A stretch of DNA of 64,000 nucleotides from JAWLDA01 sp041686855 (GCA_041686855.1 JAWLDA010000007.1:62001-126000); one strand, 5' to 3'. Shown: positions 16,884-26,442, counted from the first letter of the stretch. The notes: a model not told the origin generated them from the sequence alone. A program made the numbers and translations.

Positions 16884-17740
16884 TGGTCCCACGCTCCCGA
16901 CAGGCAAACTGAATCCAGGTAGAGGAACGACCGCTTGGCACTATCCGCCTCCACCCAAAAAGCGACGTTCAACATGCACCAGAGATTGGCCATTGCCGGC
17001 ATCCGCATAGGTTTTAAGCCCGTCACATCAAACTCCCGATCCTGACAATACAAGCCGAGGTACTCCATCGTGGCTAAATCAAAATCGAGGCGCAGGTAGT
17101 ACCAATTCTGCTTCGTGGCAATTTCATTGTAACAAAGCAATTGCTCGCCACCGGGGATATCCTCCCACCCCTCCGAGCTCAAGTGGAAGTGAGACTTCGT
17201 CTTGCCGGTTCCACCGATCTCTTTGAGGGGCACTCGCTCGTGCTTGTACTGCCAACGAGCCACGGGCTTTCCATCCATCGCGTTGAGGTAACGAATGTGG
17301 GGCATCACCCGCTCCTTCGCGCCTTCGTGTTGATCTGTATGCTGGAGGTCGAAGAGAACCCCAACCGCCCGAACGTCTGTCTCGGAGAGACGCAACTCGC
17401 TCGCCTCGGGCTTGAACGTGAAGTAAGCCTCCAATCGAATCGGGCAGGGACGCCGATACGTCATACGCTTGATGGCAACAGCCATCGATCCGGACTGCGG
17501 GCGGGTCGCCAGTTTGAGAGCGTACGTACCCGCCATGGAACCGGCGGTACCCGTGTCCCAAGCGGTCAGGTTGCTCAGCATGGGACCGCGCAGGTCACGG
17601 AAGCCGGGGAGAATCGAGTCCAGCGAGTCTTCGTAGTTGCCGATGAGCGCCGTCCACCCATTGAGGCCGTGATCAAAGTCGTCGTAACTAAGAATCCGGT
17701 CGAGTGGATCAAACCGGCTCAAATCCGGGCTCGAGTGCAT
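16880..17740 (-). CDS. DUF6772-like protein, probable jelly-roll fold
   Basis: 286 residues, starting with GAGGAGG eight bases before the ATG. The start (LDRILSYDDFDHGLNGWTAL) and later GSMAGTYALKLATRP and TFKPEASEL resemble a family of secreted-substrate-related proteins found beside sugar ABC systems in Gram-positive-like bacteria (DUF6772 as I recall it, not verified). The pattern is of a LamG/concanavalin-like beta sandwich. There is no signal peptide. It is the first gene of a two-gene operon and sits next to the beta-helix protein, so a role in polysaccharide handling is a reasonable guess. Confidence 0.6.
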   Translation of the reverse strand: MHSSPDLSRFDPLDRILSYDDFDHGLNGWTALIGNYEDSLDSILPGFRDLRGPMLSNLTAWDTGTAGSMAGTYALKLATRPQSGSMAVAIKRMTYRRPCPIRLEAYFTFKPEASELRLSETDVRAVGVLFDLQHTDQHEGAKERVMPHIRYLNAMDGKPVARWQYKHERVPLKEIGGTGKTKSHFHLSSEGWEDIPGGEQLLCYNEIATKQNWYYLRLDFDLATMEYLGLYCQDREFDVTGLKPMRMPAMANLWCMLNVAFWVEADSAKRSFLYLDSVCLSGAWDQ

Positions 17741-17919
17741 ACCATTCGCCTCCTCATGTGACAGGCACCGTTGACTGTGAAGGTACTGCGAGTGCGTTGT
17801 GAGGTCCTAGGCGCTTCGGTTTCCGCAGTTCTGGAACACCACCCGGACTGATGCATGTCCCACAAGTACCAAACCTCATCCCTGGTCACCCAATATACGC
17901 TCGCCTGACGTTGGTCTGT

Positions 17920-18003
17920 CGGTGTTCTGCGCCGCTCTGACGGTGCTGTCGCTCTTCTACGCTACTCTGACGGTGTTGTCGCTCTTCTACGCTACTCTGA
18001 CGG
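17920..18003. repeat. 30-bp tandem repeat
   Basis: Two near-perfect 30-base units at 17941-17970 and 17971-18000 (core GCTCTTCTACGCTACTCTGA), with a degenerate partial copy from 17920. They lead directly into the 168-bp array. Confidence 0.75.
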
Positions 18004-18730
18004 TGTTACAGAATGATGCCTCGGCTCTCCTGCAGCTCGGGCGCCTCGGATCACACCGATTTGGCAATTCTGGGACACGGTCCAGTCCGAGAAGTGTCTC
18101 AAATCTGCCAAACTGCATTTCTGTCGCCCCGCGGACGCTCCACCGACCGCCTTCTGGTGTGCTGTATCGGTGTTACAGAATGCTGCTTCGGCTCTCCTGT
18201 AGCTCGGGTACCTCGGATCACACCGATTTGGCAATTCTGGAACACAGGGCGGTCCACCGAGTATCCCAAAACTGCCGATCTTCATCATTCGGCCACACCG
18301 CGAACGCACCACCGACCGCCTTTTGGTCAGTGGTATCGGTGTTACAGAATGCTGCTTCGGCTCTCCTGTAGCTCGGGTACCTCGGATCACACCGATTTGG
18401 CAATTCTGGGACACAGGGCAGTCCACCGAGTATCCCAAAACTGCCGATCTTCATCATTCGGCCACACCGCGGACGCTCCACCGACCGCCTTCTGGTATGT
18501 TGTATCGGTGTTACAGAATGCTGGCTCACCTCTCCTGCAGCTCCGGTGCCTCGGATCACACCGATTTGGCAAGTTTGGTACACAGACCGGTCCGAGGAGT
18601 GTCTCAAAACTGCCAAACTGCATCCCCGCCCGCCCCGCGGACGCTCCACCGACCGCCTTCTGGTATGTTGTATCGGTGTTACAGAATGCTCGCTCAGCTC
18701 TCCTGTAGCTCCGGGCCGCCCCGACAGGCC
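18004..18730. repeat. tandem array of four ~168-bp units plus a partial unit
   Basis: TGTTACAGAATG begins units at 18004, 18171, 18340, 18509 and 18677 (periods 167, 169, 169, 168). Each unit carries the sequence CTCGGATCACACCGATTTGG, then an imperfect palindrome (TTTGGCAATTCTGGGACAC with GTGTCTCAAATCTGCCAAA), then CGCTCCACCGACCGCCTTC. The middle two units have the variant arm GTATCCCAAAACTGCCGAT. Period changes of one or two bases shift any reading frame, so the open frames seen through it are not evidence of coding. The first 12 bases of the unit also occur once at about 224-236. Confidence 0.85.
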
Positions 18731-18774
18731 GTTACAGAACGAATCCGGACGGGATTCGGGATGGGACTAGGAAA

Positions 18775-18830
18775 GAACCAAGGACGAACCTAGAACGAAC
18801 CTAGGACGAACCTACACCAACCCTGGGAAA
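18775..18830. repeat. short direct repeats (ACGAACCTAG)
   Basis: Four to five imperfect 10-12 base copies of ACGAACCTAGG in tandem, between the 168-bp array and the end of the esterase-like gene. Confidence 0.5.
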
Positions 18831-18877
18831 GTACCTAGGGCGGACGAACCGGGAACACCCCGGCAGCGGTGACACAC

Positions 18878-21172
18878 CTACGATGTTTGACGGTCGGAAT
18901 CATCGCTCATGTGGTCCGCCTGCCATCGCACAATCTGCTCGCGCAACCACGCAAGCTGTTCCAGCTCTGCTGGTGTCGCCACCGACGAAGCGATCTCTAC
19001 CTTCCGCGGCAGCGTCAGAGCCCACATCCCTACTTGGTCGACAATTCTCCGCACTCGAGGCACCACGCCTTCACGCCGCTTGGTGCCCATACTGGAAGGC
19101 TCAACGCCACCGCGGGAACGCACGTAAAGCCGCCGAATCCGCTCGTCGAGCGCCGCCGCCCACGCCGCCACATCGTCCACTTCTCCGTAACACGCGATGG
19201 AACGATGAGCTCCTTCCGACGAGAGGCGTTCGACCGCCGCCAGGGTCATGGCAACGTTAAACGCGGTCGCGCTCGTGCCTACCAACAACTCGTCATCGTA
19301 CAATTGGGCGCCGCTTAGAATCATTACGGCGCTCCCGGCTTCGAGCCACTCCCCAACTTGCCCCCAGTCACTCATCCGCCAGTCGCGGGATTGCGGCAGA
19401 TAGATGACCGCACTCACGGTTTCGGCCTGGTCTGCCCGTCCTGCTTGGGCTGCTTGGGCCGCCTGGTCGGCTCGACCCGCTTGGGCTGTTTGGGCCGCAT
19501 GGGCTGCTTGGGCCGCTCGAGGCCGTTGATCCGCGTGCCTGGCCGCATTCGTTCGAGCCGGCTCAGCCGCCCTCAATGAGAGCGCAAACACCCCAGGAAG
19601 TTGACCGTGTGCCACAGCACCGCTTCCGGATTCGACGTCGGTTTCCACCCAATTGCCCAGACCCGGCATCACACCGAAGTGAAGGGCGTGTACCCAAGCC
19701 TTTGTTCCTACCGGTAGCCGAGTCTTCGCAGCGTCCTCGGGCATCAAACCGAGTCGATCGAGTGGAATCGACTCCCCCGGCATCCACGAGACCGCGAACA
19801 ACTCGGCTCCGAGTAAAGCGCGCAATTCGTCGCGGCGGGCCTCCATTCCGTCCAGCCACGTCGCAAGCGCTTGGTCGCTCACGCCGGGGCCTGGTGTCTC
19901 TGCCAACTCGGCTCGTTCAAGATCATCCAACCACCGCGGCAGCGTGTAGGGACCCTCGAGGCGCTCGGCGTCGGCGAGCACCCTTAGCTCCGCCGGCTCT
20001 CTACGAACGAGGTTGACGTCGTAGACAATCGCGCCTTTATGGTGGCGCTCAACATTGTAAAGCTTCTCAATCGTTGTACCGTGGCGGGCCGCCATCTCAC
20101 CGAGTGTCACGATCGCCGGAACGCCCTTACCATCCTGCGTCTGACTCTCGGCGCCTACCCCCGCCGGCGCTCCAGCCTCCCACGCCGGAGTAACACCCAA
20201 ATGCTCCTGAAGCCACTCCACCCCAGTCGGCGAGATATGGTACGGCTGATGACCCGTCTCAGGGTTGAGCACGAGTCGGCATCGCTCCGGGTCTCCGTAG
20301 AGCCCATAAACGCGCCGGGCGGCAGCTACCATCTCCTGTGCTCCGGCGGGTGGGCACACCTCGTCGATCAGGCCGGTCATCACCAAATAGGCGCAATGTG
20401 GAGCGGCGAGGGCGATCATTTCTGCTTGATTCACCTCTTGCATGAGGCCTGGCAGGCGGAAGCAACACCCCTTCGCCCCATCGAGGAGCCTGTAGTCGGC
20501 CGCCCACGCCGAATTGATGCAGACCGCCAGTCGTTCTTCGACAGCGGCGAGGTATTGCGTCACCGTTCCCCCCAACGAACTGCCGGCGCAGCCGATCCGT
20601 TCCGAATCTACTTGAGGGTGACTGCGCAGCAAGTCGATGCCCCGCACAAGGTCGAACACCATCTTGCCCACGATCGGCCGACCGACGTTCATCGCCCGAT
20701 CGAGGTACGTCTCCTCACGGTGACCTCTTAGCCCCATGCCGGCAGTGGGATGGCGCTCCTCTTCCCCGATTGGATCGGGCATCAAGACTATGCAGCCCAG
20801 TTGCGCGTAGAGTTGGCACGCATACTGATTGTACAAGCTCGACTTGCTGCCGCCGTGGCCGCATGCGAGAATCATGGCGGGCAACCTGTCGCTCGCCAGA
20901 CCACGCTCCGCCGGCCACTCCGGTATGTACAGGGAAGCGGTGACACGAGATGTCGGATTCGTCTCGCTTTCGTACACGATTTTTTCAATGCGGTAGCCGT
21001 CACCGGCGATGCTCTCCCGCACCTCCCACCAGACGTGCAAGTCCGGCGTGTAGCCAGGCGGAAATCCTAGCAGATGCCGAAGACGTCGCCGCAGGAGCGG
21101 CGCGCGTCGATCCCACGCCTGCCTTCCCGGTGTCTCCTTGTCGATGGCCACCGGCGGAAGGCGTTTGAGCAT
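18878..21172 (-). CDS. two-domain alpha/beta-hydrolase, acetylxylan-esterase-like
   Basis: 764 residues, no signal peptide. Residues 70-330 form an AXE1/dienelactone-hydrolase-like domain: YIPEWPAERG..LPAMILACGHGG, a GxSxG nucleophile elbow at Ser199 (GSSLG), an Asp at 270 in GLIDEVCPP and His308 in ETGHQPY. Residues 350-764 look like a second, degenerate hydrolase-like unit without an obvious triad. Between them, residues 545-582 are a low-complexity insert of AAQ and AGRADQ repeats. It probably deacetylates or de-esterifies a carbohydrate. No ribosome binding site is obvious at the ATG. It is transcribed alone. Confidence 0.75.
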   Translation of the reverse strand: MLKRLPPVAIDKETPGRQAWDRRAPLLRRRLRHLLGFPPGYTPDLHVWWEVRESIAGDGYRIEKIVYESETNPTSRVTASLYIPEWPAERGLASDRLPAMILACGHGGSKSSLYNQYACQLYAQLGCIVLMPDPIGEEERHPTAGMGLRGHREETYLDRAMNVGRPIVGKMVFDLVRGIDLLRSHPQVDSERIGCAGSSLGGTVTQYLAAVEERLAVCINSAWAADYRLLDGAKGCCFRLPGLMQEVNQAEMIALAAPHCAYLVMTGLIDEVCPPAGAQEMVAAARRVYGLYGDPERCRLVLNPETGHQPYHISPTGVEWLQEHLGVTPAWEAGAPAGVGAESQTQDGKGVPAIVTLGEMAARHGTTIEKLYNVERHHKGAIVYDVNLVRREPAELRVLADAERLEGPYTLPRWLDDLERAELAETPGPGVSDQALATWLDGMEARRDELRALLGAELFAVSWMPGESIPLDRLGLMPEDAAKTRLPVGTKAWVHALHFGVMPGLGNWVETDVESGSGAVAHGQLPGVFALSLRAAEPARTNAARHADQRPRAAQAAHAAQTAQAGRADQAAQAAQAGRADQAETVSAVIYLPQSRDWRMSDWGQVGEWLEAGSAVMILSGAQLYDDELLVGTSATAFNVAMTLAAVERLSSEGAHRSIACYGEVDDVAAWAAALDERIRRLYVRSRGGVEPSSMGTKRREGVVPRVRRIVDQVGMWALTLPRKVEIASSVATPAELEQLAWLREQIVRWQADHMSDDSDRQTS

Positions 21173-21435
21173 GGCGACAATAGTCGCTTCGTACGTCGAT
21201 TGGACGCGTGAGGTTACTCGTTCTGCATCGTTGATGGTGGAACACCCCCGGACTCATTACCCCGATACCTTCTATAACGGTGCAAGTAACGGTACTACAA
21301 GTCGATTTAACGGTGCTAGCCAACGCTCAAGCCAACGGTAGAAGCCAAACACAAGACGCAAGCGTACGAGCACCCTGCGAATCAATACCGAATACACGTT
21401 CCGTGGGTGGGGCCATTCTCCTTCATTTCCCACCC

Positions 21436-22416
21436 TTATTCCGCCACCGCATCGTCAATCCACCGCATCGGGTAGTTTTCGTTAAAGATCAGCCAGTGCT
21501 CGACGGTGCGTGCGCTCGTCGCCACGCCGTGCCCGTCGCCGACCAGCGCTCCCGGCGTGCACCCGACGTAACGCTTGAACAGTCGGCGAAAGTGCCGCTC
21601 ATCACGCCATCCGTAGCGCCGGCGAAAGACGTAAACCGGCACGTCGGACTCCAGCGCCATCGCTCGCACGCAATCCTCGAGTTTGAGCCGGGTCATCGTC
21701 GTGCTCGGCGACTCACCGACCGCCCGCTTAAAGATGTTGGCCAGGTGTGTCGGACTCATGGACAACCGCTCGGCGAGGGCGGCGACGGAGATCCCCATAG
21801 GAAGAGACTCCTGCATGATGTGAAGGGCCGTCCCGACGATGCGTCCGTATTCATCGCCCAACGGCAGGGTCGCCGTAGCAGCCTCCCGGTGTAACACGCC
21901 GGCGAGCAGCTGAATCAGGTACGCGTGGGCCAACTCCTGCCAGAGGCGACCTCGACGAGTGCGACCGACGCGTTCGATCCGCCGCAGCAGGTCGAGAATC
22001 GGGTACGTCTCTTCCCGAAGAAAAGGGGACATGTCGGCCAGCCACGCTCGTTCAGCGTCGCCCGAGACCACAAAGCGAAGGTCCAGCACTTCCAGGTGGG
22101 CGTGGGGACGGGTCCACACGTCGTGGGACCATGCCGGATGGTACACATGCACATCGCCCGTCCCCACCTCGTGCACCGTGCCGTTCACGTTCACCCAGCC
22201 TCGTCCATTCAAGACAAAGATGACGTGAAAGAAGTCGTGACGATGCAGCCGCGGCGCCTTGAGAGGACTGTAACGTATGTGTCCGAGACGCAAGATCTCC
22301 ACCGGCAGTCGCAAGTCCGTGCACGCCTCCTTTTGGAGTATCCCTGCTCCCCTTGAGTCTCGGGGAACCAGACCCGAGGCCACAAACCCAAACAAACCTT
22401 CGGGGGCAAATCTCAC
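21436..22416 (-). CDS. AraC-family transcriptional regulator with cupin sensor domain
   Basis: 326 residues from the GTG at 22416, which has a GGGGGA box eight bases upstream; a GTG six bases earlier is also possible. The N-terminal half is an AraC-type sugar-binding cupin (LHRHDFFHVIFVLNGRGWV). The last 100 residues hold two helix-turn-helix motifs (ISVAALAERLSMSPTHLANIFKR is the first, described over two pieces here; VFRRRYGWRDERHFRRLFKR the second). It faces the divergent binding-protein gene at 22507, so it most likely activates that gene in response to a sugar. Confidence 0.85.
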   Translation of the reverse strand: MRFAPEGLFGFVASGLVPRDSRGAGILQKEACTDLRLPVEILRLGHIRYSPLKAPRLHRHDFFHVIFVLNGRGWVNVNGTVHEVGTGDVHVYHPAWSHDVWTRPHAHLEVLDLRFVVSGDAERAWLADMSPFLREETYPILDLLRRIERVGRTRRGRLWQELAHAYLIQLLAGVLHREAATATLPLGDEYGRIVGTALHIMQESLPMGISVAALAERLSMSPTHLANIFKRAVGESPSTTMTRLKLEDCVRAMALESDVPVYVFRRRYGWRDERHFRRLFKRYVGCTPGALVGDGHGVATSARTVEHWLIFNENYPMRWIDDAVAE

Positions 22417-22506
22417 TTCCACGTTCCCCCATCTCTTACCGTATCGTTTAATTGGAATCCTCTTCGTTTTCCAAAGAACACCAACACTTGGGAGGTTGTG
22501 CTGAAC

Positions 22507-23754
22507 ATGCGTGCACGAATGCTTGGAGTCGTTGTGTTGATCCTGGCCGTCACACTCGCTTCTGCGGTGACTCACGCAGAGCAGGTCACGTTTGTCGTGA
22601 ACGCCGGAGGCCTTGACCAGGAGGCTTGGGAGAGCATTGCCGAGCTCTACACCGAGCGCACGGGGACCGAGGTCGAACTCCTCATCATTCCGTGGGGCGA
22701 GTATCACGAGAAGCTCTCGACGATGATCGCCAGCGGGACGCCGCCGGACATCCTCTTTTACTCAGCTCGGTTCATTTCGGCGCTTGCGGCGAACGGCGTG
22801 TTTGAGAACCACTTTCATTACGCCGAGGTGATGCGGGGCGCCCACGACGTCTTTCCAGCCGGATTTGACGAGGTGACACTGGACGGTCAGCTCTACGGCA
22901 TCCCGAGCGACCTCAACGTCTCCATGCTCGCCCTCAACGCCGACCTCTTCGCGAAGGCCGGTCTCGTTCCGCCCACCCAACAGTGGAAAAGCGGAGAATG
23001 GACCTGGGGCGCCTTCCTCGAGGCGGCCCGTCGCCTCACCCTCGACCTCAACGGCGACGGCTCCCCCGACCAAGCGGGCACAGGCGGCTTCGGCACGTGG
23101 GCGGGGAACTGGCCGATTTGGTTCTGGGCAAACGGAGCTCAGATACTCAGCGACGACAAGCGCAGCGTTGCCGTGAACACCCCTGAGGGCGTCGAAGCGC
23201 TGACATTCGCCACTGAGCTGAATCTTGTCCACGACGTGGTCGGCGGCCGTTGGCAGGACGGAACCCAAGGAATGTGGATCACAGGGCTCAACACGCTTCA
23301 AAACTACCGAGAGCAGATCAGTTACGACTGGGATATCGTGCCGTTCCCGGTCGGTCCAAGCGGCACCAGCTCCGCATCCACCTATTTCGGTGGCGGTTAC
23401 TCCATCCTCAAGGATGCGCCTAACAAGGAGGCGGCCTACCGCTTCCTCGACTTCCTCACCTCAGAAGAGATCGAAGATTTGCGCCGGAGGCTCGCCGCTC
23501 GTCTTCCGATCAAGCGCGACGGCGTTCAGCGCTTTTTGCAGGCAGAGCATCGCGCCGACCTCTCCCCGGCGAATCTGGACCTCATCGTCGACGTAATCGC
23601 ATCGGCTCGTCCACTACCGATCACGCCGGTGTGGAACGACATGGAGCAAGTGTGGTGGGAAGAAGTGCGGCCCGTGATGAACGGAGACCAGCCCGCCAGC
23701 TACGCGCTCGACCGATTTGCCGAGCGGACCGGTCCGACCGTGGCATCGTGGTAG
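22507..23754 (+). CDS. periplasmic solute-binding protein, ABC sugar type
   Basis: 415 residues from the ATG at 22507; GGGAGG lies eleven bases upstream, while the GTG at 22498 is too close to it. The signal peptide (LGVVVLILAVTLASAVTHA) is cleaved before EQ. The mature protein has NAGGLDQEAWESIAELY, IPWGEYHEKLSTMIASGTPPD, and a DLNGDGSPDQ calcium-loop-like segment, all typical of family 1 sugar-binding proteins. It is divergent from the AraC regulator and followed by the beta-propeller gene 70 bases on, suggesting an inducible sugar-capture unit. Confidence 0.86.
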   Translation: MRARMLGVVVLILAVTLASAVTHAEQVTFVVNAGGLDQEAWESIAELYTERTGTEVELLIIPWGEYHEKLSTMIASGTPPDILFYSARFISALAANGVFENHFHYAEVMRGAHDVFPAGFDEVTLDGQLYGIPSDLNVSMLALNADLFAKAGLVPPTQQWKSGEWTWGAFLEAARRLTLDLNGDGSPDQAGTGGFGTWAGNWPIWFWANGAQILSDDKRSVAVNTPEGVEALTFATELNLVHDVVGGRWQDGTQGMWITGLNTLQNYREQISYDWDIVPFPVGPSGTSSASTYFGGGYSILKDAPNKEAAYRFLDFLTSEEIEDLRRRLAARLPIKRDGVQRFLQAEHRADLSPANLDLIVDVIASARPLPITPVWNDMEQVWWEEVRPVMNGDQPASYALDRFAERTGPTVASW

Positions 23755-23823
23755 GATTTCGAACACGACGCCTGAACGTAAGGAAAGCAGAACCATACAC
23801 GGAATGAAGAGGTGCGTTCACTT

Positions 23824-25002
23824 ATGTCCACGTCGTCGGTACACACGTCGTTGGTACACAGGCCCCAACCGGTTCGTCGAGTGACAGCGGGCCCCAGCAA
23901 GCATTTCTTTGGCTATTACGACAAGCAACAGTGGGATGCCACGGACCGCTACCTGCTCAGCCTCGAGACGGACTTCGAAGACCGGCAGCCACGCGCCGAC
24001 GACGTGGCTCGCATCGTGCGCATCGACACGCACGAGAACGACCGCATGGACGTGATCGCCGAGACCCGCTCGTGGTGTTGGCAACAGGGGTGCATGCTGC
24101 AGTGGCTGCCGGGCGAGACGCATGAGGTGATCTACAACGACCGTATCGGAGACCGCTTTGTAGCGGTGATCCAAGATGCCTTGACGGGAGCCCGCAGGGT
24201 CCTGCCCCGCCCCGTTTACACCGTTACCTCCGACGGGACGACGGCCCTCTCACTCAACTTCGCCCGGCTTGACACGACGAGACCCGGCTACGGATATCCC
24301 GGCCTCATCGATCAAGGCCACGATCAGTTGGCGCCTGCCGACGACGGCATCTACCGCATGAACCTCCAGACCGGAGAGCACGAGTTGATCGTTTCACTTG
24401 CTACAGTAGCCGCCCTCGACCCCGACGAGAGCACGTCCGGCTCCCCTCATTGGGTGAACCACCTGCTCTTTAATCCCAGCGGTGAGCGCTTTATCTTTTT
24501 GCACCGCTGGAAAGGCGGACGCAGCTTTAAGACGCGGATGTACACCGCCAACGCCGACGGCAGCGACCTACACCGAGTGCCAATCGAAGGTGCTTCTCAC
24601 TTCATTTGGGACGGGGACGACAGGATTATCGTCTGGGCGACAACCGAGAGGTTCGGCAACGCTTACCACGTATGTACAGACCGCACGCAGGACGTGGATG
24701 TCCTCGGCCCTGGGGTCCTGACGCGCAACGGCCATTGCACCGTCTCGCCCGACGGCCGCTGGCTCCTCACCGACGAGTATCCTGACAAAGTCGGCGACCG
24801 CCCCCTCATCCTCTACCGTCTCAGCGACGGCACACGTTTCGACGTCGGCGTCTTTCGATCGCTGCCGGGATATGACGCGGAGATTCGCTGTGACCTGCAC
24901 CCCCGGTGGAACCGAGCCGGGACCGAAGTGTGCATCGACTCGGTCCACGAGGGCACGCGGCAAGTGTACGTGGTCGACCTCTCCGAGCTGGTCGGGGCGT
25001 AA
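23824..25002 (+). CDS. beta-propeller protein, oligogalacturonate-lyase/TolB-like
   Basis: 392 residues from the ATG at 23824, nine bases after AGAGGTG. No signal peptide. Repeats of about 45-50 residues with propeller motifs are visible: HFFGYYDKQQWDATDRYLL, FNPSGERFIFLHRWKGG, MYTANADGSDLHRV, GHCTVSPDGRWLLTDEYPD and LHPRWNRAGTEVCIDSV. The histidine-bearing blades resemble the oligogalacturonide lyase family and TolB-like propellers. Placed after a sugar-binding protein, it may act on uronic-acid oligosaccharides. The enzyme activity is inferred. Confidence 0.65.
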   Translation: MSTSSVHTSLVHRPQPVRRVTAGPSKHFFGYYDKQQWDATDRYLLSLETDFEDRQPRADDVARIVRIDTHENDRMDVIAETRSWCWQQGCMLQWLPGETHEVIYNDRIGDRFVAVIQDALTGARRVLPRPVYTVTSDGTTALSLNFARLDTTRPGYGYPGLIDQGHDQLAPADDGIYRMNLQTGEHELIVSLATVAALDPDESTSGSPHWVNHLLFNPSGERFIFLHRWKGGRSFKTRMYTANADGSDLHRVPIEGASHFIWDGDDRIIVWATTERFGNAYHVCTDRTQDVDVLGPGVLTRNGHCTVSPDGRWLLTDEYPDKVGDRPLILYRLSDGTRFDVGVFRSLPGYDAEIRCDLHPRWNRAGTEVCIDSVHEGTRQVYVVDLSELVGA

Positions 25003-25041
25003 TCCGGTGTACCCTAAAGAGGACGCCCGGCTCCGCCGACG

Positions 25042-26361
25042 CTATTTGCGAGCCCCAGCGATCAACGCATCGATCTGCGGCTTGATCGACTCCAATGTCG
25101 TGCGAACCGGGCTGTTCTCCCCAACGACCTTTGCAAAGAAGGTCTCCCTGAGAAGCGCCTCAGCGGCGCCTATCCCTGGGCCGAGGGCGGGATGGTAGCT
25201 CTTGGGGTTCTGGAGCGAGCCTATAAACGGTTGAATGAGGGCCGGATCCCGTCCCGAGAGGTCAGGGAACTCGCCGATCACGTGAAGGTTCGCCGTGAGA
25301 CGATTTGTGAATTGAATCAGCGCGGCCGCGCTTTCGTGATGGCCGGCGAGGAATTTCACCCATTCCCACGCCATCTCCGGATGTTTGCTGTAATGCGTAA
25401 TCTGTACACTGTTCACAGCCACGTACGTCCCATTGTTATCCGGCCCTTGCGTGGCTGGTGCGGTACCGAACCTAAAATCCGAGGAAGATGCTAGGTTGGC
25501 CAGTGTCGTCGGTCCCGAGGTGAAGTTCATACCACTTCGTCCATGGGTGAACGGCACTTCGTAGTCGGGAGCGGTAATCCCGCGCCGATACAGATCCGCG
25601 ACCCACTCGAGTCCTTGCAAAGCACCTTCATCCGTGAAGGTCGAGCGGGTCGGATCGATCATACGATCGTACACCGAACCTCCCGCCTGCATCATTGGAA
25701 TGTAGTACGAAATCAGCCCCACCGCCGTGTCGACACCCCATTGTTCGGGGGTACCATCGCCGTCGTTGTCAATCGTCAGCGAGGTCCCTGCCTCAACGAC
25801 GTACTCCCAATCCCAATCGGCCGCGCTCAATCGACTCGGAGCGGCTAGACCTGCTTCTTCAAACAGGTCGAGGTTGTAGTAGGTCGCCGTCGGCCACACA
25901 TCGAGCGGCAATCCGACTAATTCCCCGTTGGCCGACGTTAATGCGTTCACGGCGACTGCCGCAAAGTCGGTGAGTCGCACCCCACTCTCACGTTCAAAGA
26001 AGGGCGCGAGATTTAGGAAGTGACCGGCAGGAGCCAAATTGCCGACCCGTGTAAGAGTCATCTCCGTCACGTCGGGGGCGATTCCTCCGGCAATCATCGA
26101 AAGGAACTTGTCGGTAGTATCCTCACCGGGCGCAAGGATCCGCTCGATCCTCACGTTGGGATGAAGCTTTTCGAATTCAGCGATGCGATCCTCCATAAAC
26201 TCGGTCCAAGCCGCGCCGTGGCCCGCATGGCCTAGTTGCGTCAAAACGACATCCTGCGCCGAAGCCGCTCCCAGCGCGCACAAGCAAAGTCCCCCAACGA
26301 CGACCAGCCATAACCAACGAGCCGGACGTCGCAGATCGCGGGTGAACGAAACCGTTCGCAT
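25042..26361 (-). CDS. periplasmic solute-binding protein, ABC sugar type
   Basis: 439 residues. Signal peptide WLWLVVVGGLCLCALGAASA, cleaved before QD. It is a paralogue of 10302 and 11762: mature start VLTQLGHAGHGAAW, then IAGGIAPDVTEM, ADWDWEYV, DNDGDGTPEQWGVD and a C-terminal AWEWVKFLAG. GAGAGGTGG seven bases before the ATG supports the start. The gene converges with 23824-25002. As with the others, no permease or ATPase is nearby. Confidence 0.86.
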   Translation of the reverse strand: MRTVSFTRDLRRPARWLWLVVVGGLCLCALGAASAQDVVLTQLGHAGHGAAWTEFMEDRIAEFEKLHPNVRIERILAPGEDTTDKFLSMIAGGIAPDVTEMTLTRVGNLAPAGHFLNLAPFFERESGVRLTDFAAVAVNALTSANGELVGLPLDVWPTATYYNLDLFEEAGLAAPSRLSAADWDWEYVVEAGTSLTIDNDGDGTPEQWGVDTAVGLISYYIPMMQAGGSVYDRMIDPTRSTFTDEGALQGLEWVADLYRRGITAPDYEVPFTHGRSGMNFTSGPTTLANLASSSDFRFGTAPATQGPDNNGTYVAVNSVQITHYSKHPEMAWEWVKFLAGHHESAAALIQFTNRLTANLHVIGEFPDLSGRDPALIQPFIGSLQNPKSYHPALGPGIGAAEALLRETFFAKVVGENSPVRTTLESIKPQIDALIAGARK

Positions 26362-26442
26362 GATTCAACCACCTCTCGTTAACAGTTTTCGGGATATGGT
26401 TGAGATCATTAAAAGGCACGAGATGGTTTCCTCTTGATTACG

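Noticed and set aside
17922..18708. Frames of about 150-230 codons through the 168-bp array
   Set aside because: Unit length varies from 167 to 169, so each frame joins different phases of the same repeat. Nothing favours one strand.
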